From assembly GCA_025350465.1 (NCBI GenBank), contig JANXXU010000039.1, positions 1 to 51,458 of the forward strand: a DNA stretch of 51,458 nt, read 5' to 3'. Positions 18,900-30,029 of this stretch are shown piece by piece; within the stretch, counting starts at the first letter, position 1, and the number at the start of each line of letters is the position of its first letter. The position numbers and the translations under genes are program-made. Below the pieces are notes generated by a model, which was given only the letters and a program-made list of their open reading frames with translations, made no database searches and had not been told where the DNA came from. The DNA is from Alphaproteobacteria bacterium. Its GTDB lineage: Bacteria; Pseudomonadota; Alphaproteobacteria; Micropepsales; Micropepsaceae.

Positions 18900-19481
18900 T
18901 TAGTGCCAGTTGATGACCTCCGACACCGGCTTCCCGTTTCCGGTATCGTCGCACTTCGTTTTGAAGAGCGTAAGTCGGTAGGCGCCGGTCGCCGCCTCCA
19001 TGTGCCCTTCTATGGCTTGCACTGGATTCTGACCCCACGCCGCTTGAGCGCGGGGTGAAAGCGCGTCCGCGCATGCATCTTCGACGAGCGAAACGGCTAT
19101 TTGGTTTTTCTCCAATGCTATCGTCAGGTGTGCAAAATCGTCGGCCGCGCCGAGTTCGCCTTGCGGATTGGCGTTGTAGAACGCGCCCCTGACATCAATC
19201 GAAACCTTTCCGCATTGGAAATGCTTTCTGCGGGTGCCTGTTCGTTTCTCGCTGTTGTTTGTGATCAATACGCCAGCGTCGAAAAGTTGTTTGCTTGCAT
19301 AGACCTTCGAAGGCGTTGTGCCCGGAACTGAAATCCGGAACTCCGAAGACTCCGGCGTGCAGAGGAAAACAGATTTCGTCGCGTCGCCGGTCGGCATCGC
19401 CGATGGTTGTTCGGCCGAAAGCGGGCTCAACGTCAACGCGACCACTGCACCGATCGTTAGAACGCTTCTGATTGAATTCAT
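18900..19481 (-). CDS. Secreted hypothetical protein
   Basis: A protein of 193 residues that I do not recognise. The N-terminus is a signal peptide (MNSIRSVLTIGAVVALTL, then an SAEQ-like cleavage site near residue 24). The mature part contains four cysteines, two of them in VEDACAD and FKTKCDD, which could form disulfides in the periplasm. GAGGGG seven bases before the ATG at 19481 supports this start over the GTG at 19496. It begins 11 bp after lpdA and is probably the last gene of the pdh operon. Convergent with hxlR, 6 bp apart. Confidence 0.6.
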   Translation of the reverse strand: MNSIRSVLTIGAVVALTLSPLSAEQPSAMPTGDATKSVFLCTPESSEFRISVPGTTPSKVYASKQLFDAGVLITNNSEKRTGTRRKHFQCGKVSIDVRGAFYNANPQGELGAADDFAHLTIALEKNQIAVSLVEDACADALSPRAQAAWGQNPVQAIEGHMEAATGAYRLTLFKTKCDDTGNGKPVSEVINWH

Positions 19482-19492
19482 TGACTGTCCCC

Positions 19493-20893
19493 TCACATAT
19501 GCAGCGTCTTACCATAGGCGTCGAGCACAGCCTCGTGCATCATTTCCGAGAGCGTCGGGTGCGGGAAGATGGTTTGCAACAGTTCCGCCTCCGTCGACTC
19601 CAGCGCACGCGCCACCGTGTAGCCTTGAATGAGTTCGGTCACTTCGGCGCCGATCATATGCGCGCCCAAAAGCTCGCCCGTCTTCGCGTCGAACACTGTT
19701 TTGACGAGGCCTTCGGTTTCGCCGAGTGCGATCGCTTTGCCGTTGCCGATGAAGGGGAAGCGGCCGACCTTCACCTCGCGTCCCGCAGTCTTCGCTTTCG
19801 CCTCTGTCATCCCGACACTAGCCACCTGTGGCCAACAATAGGTGCAGCCGGGCACTTTCGAGACGTCTAGCGGGTGCAAGCCTTTCACCCCCGCGATGCG
19901 CTCGACGACGATGACGCCCTCATGCATTGCCTTGTGTGCGAGCCACGGCGGCCCAGCGACGTCGCCGATGGCGGAAATACCAGGCACGCCAGTGTCGCCC
20001 CATTCATTGACAACGATGTGACCCTTCTCGACCTTCACGCCCGCCGCTTCGAGTCCCATGTTTTCGACATTGCCGGTTACGCCAACGGCCAGGATTACGC
20101 GGTCGACGATTATATCCTGCGTCTTGCCGTCTTTCGCCTTGATGGTCGCGGTGACGTTGTCCTGGCCTTTGACGAGTTTCTCGACGCTGGCCCCCAAAAG
20201 AACTTTCATGCCCTGCTTGGTGAATGCCTTGAGTGCGAAGGCGGAAATTTCCTCGTCCTCCACAGGCAACACGCGATCGAGCACCTCGACGACGGTGACT
20301 TCGGCCCCCAGTGTACGAAAGAAGCTCGCGAACTCGATGCCGATCGCACCCGAGCCGATGACCAACAGCGACTTCGGCATTGCCGGCGGGACCATCGCCT
20401 CTTTGTAAGTCCAGGTCAGCTTGCCATCGGGCTCAAGGCCAGGCAGCGTTCGCGCCCGCGCGCCGGTCGCTATGATAAAGTTCTTTGCTTGATACTCCGT
20501 CGTTTGCCCCTTGTGGGTGACTGCGATCTTGTTCTTGGCGGTGAATTTTGCTTCGCCGTCGATCACCGTCGCTTTGTATTTCTTGAGCAGAAACTTCACG
20601 CCGTTCGAGAGTTGGTTCGCGACCTTTCGGCTGCGCTCCACCATCTTCGCTAGATCGAACCTGATATTGTCCGCCGAGACTCCGAACTCGCCCAAACGAT
20701 GCATGAGATGAAAAATTTCCGACGACCGCAGCAATGCCTTCGTCGGAATGCAGCCCCAGTTGAGGCAAATGCCGCCCAGATGCTCGCGCTCCACCACGGC
20801 GACCTTCAGGCCCAATTGCCCGGCGCGGATGCCTGCCACGTAGCCGCCGGGTCCTGAGCCGATGATGATGACGTCGAACTGCATTTCGGTCAT
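19493..20893 (-). CDS. lpdA: Dihydrolipoamide dehydrogenase (E3)
   Basis: FAD enzyme that reoxidises dihydrolipoyl groups of the E2 subunit, passing electrons to NAD. 466 residues: FAD-binding DVIIIGSGPGGYVAGIRAG, redox-active disulfide in GGICLNWGCIPTKALL, NAD-binding VIGSGAIGIEFASF, and the C-terminal HPTLSEMMHEA with the active-site His-Glu pair. GGAG before the ATG at 20893 fixes the start; the frame extends to 20929. Lies in the pdh operon behind two unrelated membrane/lipoprotein genes. Confidence 0.97.
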   Translation of the reverse strand: MTEMQFDVIIIGSGPGGYVAGIRAGQLGLKVAVVEREHLGGICLNWGCIPTKALLRSSEIFHLMHRLGEFGVSADNIRFDLAKMVERSRKVANQLSNGVKFLLKKYKATVIDGEAKFTAKNKIAVTHKGQTTEYQAKNFIIATGARARTLPGLEPDGKLTWTYKEAMVPPAMPKSLLVIGSGAIGIEFASFFRTLGAEVTVVEVLDRVLPVEDEEISAFALKAFTKQGMKVLLGASVEKLVKGQDNVTATIKAKDGKTQDIIVDRVILAVGVTGNVENMGLEAAGVKVEKGHIVVNEWGDTGVPGISAIGDVAGPPWLAHKAMHEGVIVVERIAGVKGLHPLDVSKVPGCTYCWPQVASVGMTEAKAKTAGREVKVGRFPFIGNGKAIALGETEGLVKTVFDAKTGELLGAHMIGAEVTELIQGYTVARALESTEAELLQTIFPHPTLSEMMHEAVLDAYGKTLHM

Positions 20894-20942
20894 CGAACTC
20901 TCCGATTTTTGTTCGCTGCGCCGATCCACTAGCGCATCCCAA

Positions 20943-21866
20943 TCAAGAACCCATGGCCAGCACGATCAAAGCCTGCAGACCGTTCACGAATGCCACGAAA
21001 TAAGCGCCGAACAAAACAATCGCGCGCCAGCCTGCCGCAACGAAGCTGAGACCATAGGCACGCCGCAGCGACAGGAACAAATAGAACGCGAGAACCAGCA
21101 ATACGAGCCAAAGAACCAGCCGTCCCGGCGCGAACGCGGCCACCGCGACGGCGCCGAACAAAAGGATAAACAAGAAGCTGTGGAAATGGAGTGCGAACGT
21201 CAGATGATCGACGAATAGAAATCGCCCCGGCCGCGAAGCCGCGGTCGCCACGGCAAAGAGCGGCATCATCAGCAACAAGAAGCGACCGATCCAGACTTGG
21301 ATATCGGAATTGAACGCGGCGCTGTCGGAATAGGCGCGGGCCATCAGGTGAACAAACCGGTCGCCGATCGCAGCGCTCGTCACATCTTGCGCCTCCAAGT
21401 TGGCCTGCATCTTGTGAAGCGCAGCTAGCTGGCTTTCGGTCAGCCTCACGTTTACGAGCGGACGAAACAGGATGAACGTCGCACCAACGGTACCCGCCAC
21501 CTTGTTCGATACGGAAACGAAGGGCGCGGGCGGCTCGGTCTTAGGGTCGTAGGGTACGAGTTGCAGGATCGCGATGCCGAGCATCGACAGGGCGACGAAG
21601 AACGCAACCGTGATGAAGAGATAGAGCCTAAGCGACGGCACATAAGGTTGGTGCCGGCCGGCGATATATTCACGCGTCAACTCGCCAGGCGCGCAGACCA
21701 GCAGCCAGAGTGTACGAAGCACACGACCGTCGATGCTGAGGAGCTGGTCGGCTGCATCGGCCAATAGCGCGCGGGCGGGCAAGCGATGAGTGTGCGAATC
21801 CTGACCGCATTGGGCGCAATAGCGGCCGGCCAATGACGTTCCACAATTAGCGCAGGTCTCAGCCAT
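20943..21866 (-). CDS. DUF3667-type zinc-ribbon membrane protein
   Basis: A 307-residue integral membrane protein. It opens with a zinc-ribbon CANCGTSLAGRYCAQCGQ, followed by a region with SIDGRVLRTLW and GRHQPYVPSLRLYLFITV that is characteristic of DUF3667, then about five hydrophobic segments (around 80-105, 190-215, 225-245, 245-270 and 280-305). Function is unknown. It sits between the lipoprotein and lpdA in the pdh operon with a 15-bp gap upstream and 49 bp downstream. Confidence 0.75.
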   Translation of the reverse strand: MAETCANCGTSLAGRYCAQCGQDSHTHRLPARALLADAADQLLSIDGRVLRTLWLLVCAPGELTREYIAGRHQPYVPSLRLYLFITVAFFVALSMLGIAILQLVPYDPKTEPPAPFVSVSNKVAGTVGATFILFRPLVNVRLTESQLAALHKMQANLEAQDVTSAAIGDRFVHLMARAYSDSAAFNSDIQVWIGRFLLLMMPLFAVATAASRPGRFLFVDHLTFALHFHSFLFILLFGAVAVAAFAPGRLVLWLVLLVLAFYLFLSLRRAYGLSFVAAGWRAIVLFGAYFVAFVNGLQALIVLAMGS

Positions 21867-21881
21867 GGGTACTGCCAGCGC

Positions 21882-22313
21882 TCATCGTGGAGTCGCCCCG
21901 CCAAGTTTCACCTCGACGGCTGGCTTGCCGTCACCGGGGTCATAAATCCAGTGGCAAGTTCGCACGGCGCAGCGCCGCAAGAGCATCGACTTGCCGTCGA
22001 GATGACGCATCAATGTGTAGCCGGCGCCGCTATCGTCGGGCGAAACCAACCAGTCTCCTACCATCAAGAAATGGCCTTGTCGGACAACGGACGCATTGCG
22101 CGGTAGACAGCCGATCGTCGAATTCGCATCCGGCGGATAGCTTCCGTGCACCTTACGACAAGCATCGAGTCCTTGCGCGACCGGAAGGGCGTCCTGCGCG
22201 AAGCGTGTCAGAGTGGGATCGTTGTCGCGAGGAACGGTGCCGGCTTGCCGGCCGTCGCATGCGGCCAGCGCAAGCGTAGCCAAACCGAACGAAGCGATGA
22301 TTCTTGCCCCCAT
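21882..22313 (-). CDS. Putative lipoprotein
   Basis: 143 residues, not recognised as a family. The N-terminus MGARIIASFGLATLALAAC is a lipoprotein signal with an AAC lipobox cysteine at 19. The mature part carries CRKVHGSYPPD, a phrase resembling the helix start of type II pseudopilin-like or small secreted proteins, and further cysteines in IGCLPRN, RRCAVRTCHW. It starts 8 bp after pdhC, so it is co-transcribed with the pdh genes. Start chosen at the ATG just before the signal; the frame is open further upstream inside pdhC. Confidence 0.6.
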   Translation of the reverse strand: MGARIIASFGLATLALAACDGRQAGTVPRDNDPTLTRFAQDALPVAQGLDACRKVHGSYPPDANSTIGCLPRNASVVRQGHFLMVGDWLVSPDDSGAGYTLMRHLDGKSMLLRRCAVRTCHWIYDPGDGKPAVEVKLGGATPR

Positions 22314-22321
22314 GCGCGCCG

Positions 22322-23683
22322 TCAGACCAGCATCGTCACTGGATCTTCGATGAAGCCCTTGAACGCTTCGAGCCACTGCGCGCCGAGCGCGCCGTCGATG
22401 ACGCGGTGATCGCACGACATCTGGACGCTCATGATTGTCGCGATCGCGAGCGCCCCTTTGCGCACGATGGCCCGCTGTTCGCCGGCTCCGACAGCAAGAA
22501 TGGCAGCTTGCGGCGGGTTGATCACCGCCGTGAAATTCTTGATCCCGTACATGCCAAGATTGGATATCGCAAACGTGCCGCCTTCGAATTCGTTGAGCTT
22601 CAGCTTCTTCGCCTTGGCGCGTTCGGCCAAATCCTTAACCTCGCGTGAGATTTGCGCCAGACTTTTCGTTTCCGCGGCAAAAACGATCGGCGTGATGAGC
22701 CCAAAGTCGAGCGCTACCGCGACGCCGACATCCGCGTGCTTGTGGCGTAACAATGCAGTGTCGGTCCAGCTGGAATTCACCCCCGGCACGCGAATGAGTG
22801 CGAGCGCAGCCGCCTTCAGCACAAAATCGTTGACGGAAAGCTTGTAGGCGCCGGGACCATCCTTCGGGGCTTTTTCGTTGACGCTCTTGCGTATCTCAAG
22901 GAGGGCGTCGAGCGCGCAATCGATCTGCAAATAGTAGTGCGGGATATCGCGCTTCGACGCAGTCAAACGCTTGGCGATCGACTTCCGCATCGTGTCGTGC
23001 GGAATCTCCTCGTAGGAATCCTTTGGGTAGAACAGCCGCGCGTCCGGAAGCGCTGAGGCGACGGGTGGCGGAGCACCCGGCGTTGCGGGCAGAGCTGCAG
23101 GGCGCGCCGCCGGCGCGCGAGCCTGTACGCCGCCCTTCGCTGCCGCGTCGATGTCAGACTTGATGATCCGCCCATGCGGGCCCGAGCCGTGAATTAGGGT
23201 GAGTTCGACGCCGGACTGCGTGGCGATCCGGCGCGCAAGCGGCGATGCAAACACACGCTGGGAAGTTGACTGAGGCGCCGGGCCAGCAGCGGGCTTTGCG
23301 ACGGCCAGCGTAGCGGGCGACGTTGGCTCTACCTTTGTCGCAGCCTTTGTCTGCGCTGGCACAGGTGCGGGCACCGTTTGCTTCGATGCGGGGGGCACCG
23401 CCGTCGCTGGCACCGGCTTGGCGCCGGGCGAAAAATTCTCGCCCTCCTCGCGCAGCTGGGCGATGACTGCGTTGACTTTGACGTTCTCGGCGCCTTCGGG
23501 AACGACGATATCTGCGACAATTCCTTCGTCGACCGCTTCAACCTCCATCGTCGCCTTGTCGGTTTCGATTTCGGCAATCACGTCGCCCGATTTCACCTTA
23601 TCGCCGACCTTCACATGCCACTTGGCAAGCTTGCCCTCCTCCATCGTGGGCGACAGCGCGGGCATAAGAATGGGCGTGGGCAT
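22322..23683 (-). CDS. pdhC: Dihydrolipoamide acetyltransferase (PDH E2)
   Basis: Core of the pyruvate dehydrogenase complex, transferring acetyl groups from lipoyl arms to CoA. 453 residues: lipoyl domain (1-80; lysine in [17 protein letters not shown]), an Ala-Pro rich linker, the E3/E1-binding domain ([28 protein letters not shown] in two parts), a second linker and the catalytic domain ending with the active-site motif [13 protein letters not shown]. The ATG at 23683 lies 8 bp after pdhB. Confidence 0.97.
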   Translation of the reverse strand: MPTPILMPALSPTMEEGKLAKWHVKVGDKVKSGDVIAEIETDKATMEVEAVDEGIVADIVVPEGAENVKVNAVIAQLREEGENFSPGAKPVPATAVPPASKQTVPAPVPAQTKAATKVEPTSPATLAVAKPAAGPAPQSTSQRVFASPLARRIATQSGVELTLIHGSGPHGRIIKSDIDAAAKGGVQARAPAARPAALPATPGAPPPVASALPDARLFYPKDSYEEIPHDTMRKSIAKRLTASKRDIPHYYLQIDCALDALLEIRKSVNEKAPKDGPGAYKLSVNDFVLKAAALALIRVPGVNSSWTDTALLRHKHADVGVAVALDFGLITPIVFAAETKSLAQISREVKDLAERAKAKKLKLNEFEGGTFAISNLGMYGIKNFTAVINPPQAAILAVGAGEQRAIVRKGALAIATIMSVQMSCDHRVIDGALGAQWLEAFKGFIEDPVTMLV

Positions 23684-23691
23684 TTGTTGGA

Positions 23692-25077
23692 TCAGGCCTT
23701 GTAACAAACGGCTTTCGCCGCGGCGATGACCTCGTCGAGCGAAGGCAGCGCGAGCTTTTCTAAATTCGCCGCATACGGCATCGGCACGTCTTTGCCCGTG
23801 ACCCGAGTGACCGGTGCATCGAGATAGTCGAAGGCTTGCTCCATGACCTGCATTGCGACCTCTGAAGAGATTCCGCAGATCGGCCACCCCTCCTCGACAA
23901 CAACGAGGCGGTTCGTCTTCTTCACGGATTCAACGACAGTCGCCACGTCGAGCGGGCGCAGCGATCGCAAATCGATCAACTCGGCGGAAATTCCTTCTTT
24001 GGCCAATACGTCGGCGGCCTGAATGATCAGCCCCATCGTGATTGAGAATGAGACGAGCGTGACGTCGCTGCCCTCGCGCACGACGCGCGCCTTGCCAATC
24101 GGCAAAACAAAGTCGTCGAGCTTTGGCACCTCGAAACTGCGGCCGTAACAAATCTCGTTCTCGAGAAAGATCACCGGATTGGGATCGCGGATCGCCGCCT
24201 TCAAGAGTCCCTTTGCGTCCGCCGCGAAGTAAGGCGCGACCACCTTCAGCCCGGGAACTTGCGCATACCAAGCGCTGTAATTCTGGCTGTGCTGTGCGGC
24301 AACGCGCGAAGCCGCACCGTTTGGGCCACGGAAAACGATCGGGCAGCCCATCTGGCCGCCCGACATGTAAAGCGTCTTCGCGGCGGAGTTGATGATTTGG
24401 TCGATCGCCTGCATCGCGAAGTTGAAGGTCATGAATTCGACGATCGGCCTCAATCCGGCAAACGCGGCGCCCACGCCGAGCCCGGCAAACCCCTGCTCCG
24501 TGATCGGTGTGTCGATCACACGCTTGGGCCCGAACTCATCGAGTAGACCTTGCGAGATCTTATAGGCGCCCTGGTACTGCGCGACCTCCTCGCCCATCAA
24601 GAAAACGGTCGGATCGCGGCGCATCTCTTCCGCCATCGCCTCGCGCAAAGCCTCGCGAACGGTGATCGTGTGCATCTCCGTCCCGACGGGGATCGCCGGG
24701 TCAGACATAGTCGCAACCGCCGGCGCTGGAGCCGGTGCGCTCCTCGCCGGTTGAGACTTCGGCGCTGCGGATGGAGATACCGGCGTTGGAGAAGACGCCG
24801 AGATCGCCCCGCCATTCTTTTTCGGCTTCGGCTCGTCCTCGCCTTGCAACACGGCGATCGCCGCGTTGACCTTCACGCCTTCGGTGCCTTCGGGCACCAG
24901 GATCTTCGACACAACGCCTTCATCGACCGCTTCGACTTCCATTGTCGCCTTGTCCGTTTCGATTTCAGCGATGATGTCTCCCGAATTCACGTGGTCGCCC
25001 ACCTTGACGTGCCATTTGGCAAGCTTGCCTTCCTCCATCGTCGGGGAGAGCGCCGGCATCAAAATCTCGGTTGGCAT
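23692..25077 (-). CDS. pdhB: Pyruvate dehydrogenase E1 beta with N-terminal lipoyl domain
   Basis: Beta subunit of the heterotetrameric E1, 461 residues. The first ~80 residues are a lipoyl domain nearly identical in wording to that of pdhC ([17 protein letters not shown]), joined by a Pro-Ala-Ser linker to the E1-beta catalytic domain (starting [17 protein letters not shown], with [12 protein letters not shown] and later EGWPICGIS). The extra lipoyl domain on E1-beta is a known trait of alphaproteobacteria and means LipA has at least two targets here. Confidence 0.96.
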   Translation of the reverse strand: MPTEILMPALSPTMEEGKLAKWHVKVGDHVNSGDIIAEIETDKATMEVEAVDEGVVSKILVPEGTEGVKVNAAIAVLQGEDEPKPKKNGGAISASSPTPVSPSAAPKSQPARSAPAPAPAVATMSDPAIPVGTEMHTITVREALREAMAEEMRRDPTVFLMGEEVAQYQGAYKISQGLLDEFGPKRVIDTPITEQGFAGLGVGAAFAGLRPIVEFMTFNFAMQAIDQIINSAAKTLYMSGGQMGCPIVFRGPNGAASRVAAQHSQNYSAWYAQVPGLKVVAPYFAADAKGLLKAAIRDPNPVIFLENEICYGRSFEVPKLDDFVLPIGKARVVREGSDVTLVSFSITMGLIIQAADVLAKEGISAELIDLRSLRPLDVATVVESVKKTNRLVVVEEGWPICGISSEVAMQVMEQAFDYLDAPVTRVTGKDVPMPYAANLEKLALPSLDEVIAAAKAVCYKA

Positions 25078-25090
25078 TAAATGCGTCCGT

Positions 25091-25495
25091 TCAGGTAAAG
25101 CGCAATTGCGGCATTAGCGCCACGAATACCATGATCGTGCCGATGAGCCCGATCGTCCAAAATATCGGCCGAATATAGGGCCACCCCGCGAGGTAGACGA
25201 CGGCGTGCGCTACGCGCGAATAGAAGAAGAGCTGTGCGCCCCAGACGGTCAGTTCGCTCGACGTATTCGTCGCCGCCGCAACAAGGATCAGCGGCGCAAA
25301 CATCATCAAACCTTCACGATGATTGTCGACGCAGCGCTTCGTGCGTGCCTGCCAAACCGAGGGCGGGCTCAGCGCATCGCGATTTCCGGCCATCACCCAG
25401 ACGCCCTGCGCCTGTGCTCCGGCGGTAGCCTGTATGACGACCAACACGAACAATAGCGCCACGCTAGCGCACAGCATGGTCAGTTCGATCAACAT
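25091..25495 (-). CDS. MAPEG-family membrane protein, inside the pdh operon
   Basis: 134 residues with four hydrophobic segments and the family phrases [21 protein letters not shown] and [26 protein letters not shown] proteins include glutathione-dependent transferases and eicosanoid enzymes; in bacteria the substrate is mostly unknown. It lies between pdhA (35 bp upstream) and pdhB (13 bp downstream), so it is almost certainly co-transcribed with them. A distant MAPEG relative lies 3 kb away at 28595. Confidence 0.8.
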   Translation of the reverse strand: MLIELTMLCASVALLFVLVVIQATAGAQAQGVWVMAGNRDALSPPSVWQARTKRCVDNHREGLMMFAPLILVAAATNTSSELTVWGAQLFFYSRVAHAVVYLAGWPYIRPIFWTIGLIGTIMVFVALMPQLRFT

Positions 25496-25530
25496 GGACT
25501 TTGTTCTCCTGTTCGTCCGCGGGCCGTGAG

Positions 25531-26538
25531 TCAGTGCACGATTTCAGTCCACAACTCGGCCGGATCGGGTTCCGGCGATGTTTGCGCAAACTCGGCAGCG
25601 TGATTGACGATGGCGCGGAGCTCCTTGTCGAGCTCCTTCAGTTCGTCTTCGCTCGCGTGCTTCGCATCGACAATTGTCTGGCGCAAATGGTCGATCGGAT
25701 CGCGTTTCTCCCGAAATTGGTCGACCTCTTCGCGCGTCCGGTACTTTGCGGGGTCCGACATCGAGTGCCCGCGATAGCGGTAGGTCTTCATTTCCAAAAT
25801 GATCGGCCCGTTGCCTTCGCGGCACCACTTGACGGCCTTGTCGCCGGCCGAGCGCACCGCGAGCACGTCCATGCCGTCGACCTGCTCGCCGGGAATGTTG
25901 AAGGACGCGCCGCGCTTGAAGAGATGGGTTTCCGCGCTTGAGCGCTCGACCGAAGTGCCCATGGCGTATTGATTGTTTTCGATCACGTAGATGACCGGCA
26001 GTTTCCACAACTCGGCCATGTTGAAGCTCTCGAAGACCTGACCCTGATTGGCGGCACCGTCACCGAAATACGTCAAGCAAACGCGATCGTTGCCGCGATA
26101 TTTGTTGGCAAAAGAAAGGCCGGTGCCAATCGGGATCTGGGCGCCGACGATGCCGTGGCCGCCAAAGAAATTCTTCTCTCGGCTAAACATATGCATCGAG
26201 CCACCTTTGCCCTTGGAATAGCCGCCGCTGCGCCCCGTCAGTTCGGCCATAACGCCGGCCGGGTCCATTCCGCTGGCAAGCATATGCCCATGATCACGAT
26301 AGGCGGTGATGACCTCATCGCCCGTCGAGATAGCGGCCTGCATGCCCACGACGACAGCTTCCTGGCCTATATAAAGGTGGCAAAACCCGCCAATCAGACC
26401 CATTCCGTAGAGCTGGCCGGCCTTCTCCTCGAAACGCCGGATCAAAAGCATCGAGCGATAATATTCGAGCAATTCGGCCTTGCTGGCCTTCGCCGCGGGA
26501 GCACCGGCCGTGCGAGGCGCTGTTCCGGCTTTGGCCAT
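25531..26538 (-). CDS. pdhA: Pyruvate dehydrogenase E1 alpha
   Basis: Thiamine-diphosphate-dependent decarboxylating subunit, 335 residues. Recognisable parts: YRSMLLIRRFEEKAGQLYGMG, the ThDP-binding GDGAANQGQVFESFNMA, and the regulatory-loop type sequence YRYRGHSMSDPAKYRTREE. The ATG at 26538 gives the usual short Ala-rich leader; the frame is open to 26628 but without homology. First gene of the pdhA-MAPEG-pdhB-pdhC-lipoprotein-DUF3667-lpdA-secreted operon. Confidence 0.96.
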   Translation of the reverse strand: MAKAGTAPRTAGAPAAKASKAELLEYYRSMLLIRRFEEKAGQLYGMGLIGGFCHLYIGQEAVVVGMQAAISTGDEVITAYRDHGHMLASGMDPAGVMAELTGRSGGYSKGKGGSMHMFSREKNFFGGHGIVGAQIPIGTGLSFANKYRGNDRVCLTYFGDGAANQGQVFESFNMAELWKLPVIYVIENNQYAMGTSVERSSAETHLFKRGASFNIPGEQVDGMDVLAVRSAGDKAVKWCREGNGPIILEMKTYRYRGHSMSDPAKYRTREEVDQFREKRDPIDHLRQTIVDAKHASEDELKELDKELRAIVNHAAEFAQTSPEPDPAELWTEIVH

Positions 26539-26657
26539 GATTGCGTGAAGCCCAAATGAGGCGGCGGCAGAGGGCCGCTGCAGCGAGAGAATTAGTGTTC
26601 GTCTAGCCTCCGGCCAGGAGCCACGCAAGGCGCTCGCTTGTGCTGCATTGCAACAGG

Positions 26658-26975
26658 CTACCGACGGTCCTTGAGGATCACGACCTCGTCGCGTTCAGTT
26701 AGGCCGAGCCGCGCCCGCGCCTGTTCCTCAAGAAGGTCCGGATCCACGCTTTCGGGGCGCAACAGACTGACGCGGTGCTCGAGTGCGCGGCGCTCGGTGC
26801 GAATCTGTTCAAGCTCGGCCTGTTTGAGTTCGATCTGCTGCTGAACGCGAACCAGGCTGATGATGCCGTGATTGCCGTAAAGCAAGTAGTAGCCGAAATA
26901 CGCGGCGAGACCCATGCAGGCGAGCGGGAAGCCCAGCCCGCGCGTCGCTTCGCGCAAGAACGGTCGTCTCGCCAT
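26658..26975 (-). CDS. ftsB: Septum formation initiator (FtsB/DivIC)
   Basis: Small bitopic division protein of 105 residues. One membrane helix (about 14-33), then a coiled coil with leucine heptads (VQQQIELKQAELEQIRTERR) and the family C-terminal LEEQARARLGLTERDEVV. FtsB bridges FtsL and FtsQ in the divisome. It lies between eno and pdhA on the same strand, the normal position in this order. Confidence 0.88.
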   Translation of the reverse strand: MARRPFLREATRGLGFPLACMGLAAYFGYYLLYGNHGIISLVRVQQQIELKQAELEQIRTERRALEHRVSLLRPESVDPDLLEEQARARLGLTERDEVVILKDRR

Positions 26976-27128
26976 CGTCGGCCGCCGCTTCGATTCGTTT
27001 TGTTGACCCAGATTTCCGTCGGTCGAACTAGACTTGACGGCGAGAAAATAGTTGTTCCCATAAAATGAAGAATCACTTAACGCCTTCAGAATTTATGCGG
27101 CGCCGCGTAGAACCATTTTCCGCTCATT

Positions 27129-28526
<1,398 letters not shown>

Positions 28527-28594
28527 TTATCCTTCACCGTTGTGAGTCGGGACGGCGTTTGCGTCGCTGCGTGCCCGGCCAAAGGGAGGGAATC

Positions 28595-28999
28595 ATGAGT
28601 GCACTACCAGCATTGGTGACGTTGCTTGCGTTGGCTTTCTATTTTTGGACCGGCATCGTGGTGGCGCAGGCGCGCGCAAAATATAATATCAAAGCGCCGG
28701 CGATGACCGGCAACGCCGACTTTGAGCGCACCGTGCGCGTGCAGGCGAACACACTCGAATGGCTGCCGCTGTTCTTGGTCAGCCTGTGGATGTTCGCCAT
28801 GTATTGGCCCGCATGGATTGCTGCCGCCATCGGCGTTGTCTGGATCGTCGGCCGCTTCATGTACATGCAAGGCTACATTGCCGCCGCCGAAAAACGATCG
28901 ATGGGATTCTCGGTACAAGGGATCGCGGTGGCTGTTCTTTTCCTCGGCGCGCTCGTCGGCGTCATCATGAGTATGGTCAATAACGGCATCGGCTCTTAG
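28595..28999 (+). CDS. MAPEG-family membrane protein (second)
   Basis: 134 residues, four predicted membrane segments (about 5-25, 58-78, 75-93 and 108-130). Family phrases: FERTVRVQANTLEWLPLFLVSLW and GRFMYMQGYIAAAEKRSMGF, resembling the microsomal glutathione S-transferase 3 branch. This is a different subgroup from the pdh-linked MAPEG gene. GGGAGG just before the ATG at 28595 fixes the start. Stands alone between eno (divergent) and kdsA (convergent). Confidence 0.82.
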   Translation: MSALPALVTLLALAFYFWTGIVVAQARAKYNIKAPAMTGNADFERTVRVQANTLEWLPLFLVSLWMFAMYWPAWIAAAIGVVWIVGRFMYMQGYIAAAEKRSMGFSVQGIAVAVLFLGALVGVIMSMVNNGIGS

Positions 29000-29052
29000 A
29001 CAACCAACGTTGCATTGCATCGAGCATGGCGGTGGGCGCGTTGCGTCCGCCG

Positions 29053-29886
29053 CTAACGCTTTCGCTTCGCCAAGCGATCGAATTCCATCAAGTCGGACAG
29101 CAGCGCAGGCATATCTTTGAGATGCACCATGTTAGGCCCGTCCGACGGCGCCTTGTCCGGATCTTGGTGCGTTTCCATGAACACGGCGGCCACGCCGATG
29201 GCGACTGCGGCGCGCGCCAGGATCGGCACCATCTCACGCTGACCGCCGGTCGTTGCGCCCTGCCCGCCCGGCTGTTGCACCGAATGGGTGGCGTCGAACA
29301 CCACGGGACAGCCGATGCTCTTGAGCACCGGCAATGCACGCATATCGGAGACGAGGGTATTGTAGCCGAAGGATACGCCGCGCTCAGTCGCCATGACATT
29401 GAGATTGCCGGCGCTCGTCACCTTCTCGATCACATTCTTCATGTCCCACGGGGCTAAGAACTGGCCCTTCTTGACGTTCACCGCCTTGCCGGTCTTCGCG
29501 GCGGCGATGAGCAAATCGGTTTGCCGGCAAAGGAACGCCGGGATCTGCAGCACGTCGACGGCTTGCGCCGCCTCACTGCACTGCTCCTCGGTGTGCACGT
29601 CGGTAAGTACAGGTAGCCCGTATTTTTCGCGAATCTCGGCAAAGATCGGCAACGCCAGTTCGAGCCCCATGCCGCGCCCGGAATTGGTGCTGGTCCGGTT
29701 CGCCTTGTCGAAGCTGGTTTTGTAGATGAGTCCGATGCCGAGCTTAGCGGTGATCTCCTTCAGGGCCGCCGCCATTTCCATGGCGTGACCGCGGCTCTCG
29801 AGCGCGCAGGGCCCGGCGATAAGAGACAAAGGCTTGTCGTTGGCAATCTGAACGTTGCCGATGGTTACCGTCGAATTGGGTTTCAT
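29053..29886 (-). CDS. kdsA: 3-deoxy-8-phosphooctulonate synthase
   Basis: Condenses arabinose 5-phosphate and phosphoenolpyruvate to Kdo 8-phosphate for lipopolysaccharide inner core. 277 residues: [61 protein letters not shown]. Its presence indicates a Gram-negative outer membrane with Kdo. Start at ATG 29886; the frame runs on to 29931 without homology. Divergent from the secreted papain-like gene over 143 bp. Confidence 0.96.
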   Translation of the reverse strand: MKPNSTVTIGNVQIANDKPLSLIAGPCALESRGHAMEMAAALKEITAKLGIGLIYKTSFDKANRTSTNSGRGMGLELALPIFAEIREKYGLPVLTDVHTEEQCSEAAQAVDVLQIPAFLCRQTDLLIAAAKTGKAVNVKKGQFLAPWDMKNVIEKVTSAGNLNVMATERGVSFGYNTLVSDMRALPVLKSIGCPVVFDATHSVQQPGGQGATTGGQREMVPILARAAVAIGVAAVFMETHQDPDKAPSDGPNMVHLKDMPALLSDLMEFDRLAKRKR

Positions 29887-30029
29887 GGCGCCAAAGTAAC
29901 GCGGGATGAGGCCCCAATCAAACCAGCGCACTCGCGGCGTGGTTGCGCCGGCCTGCAGAGCGCCGCGATTGCAGCTTGCATTGTCACCGGCGGCGATGAT
30001 TTCATCGCTCGACGTAAGGGTTTGGTCCT

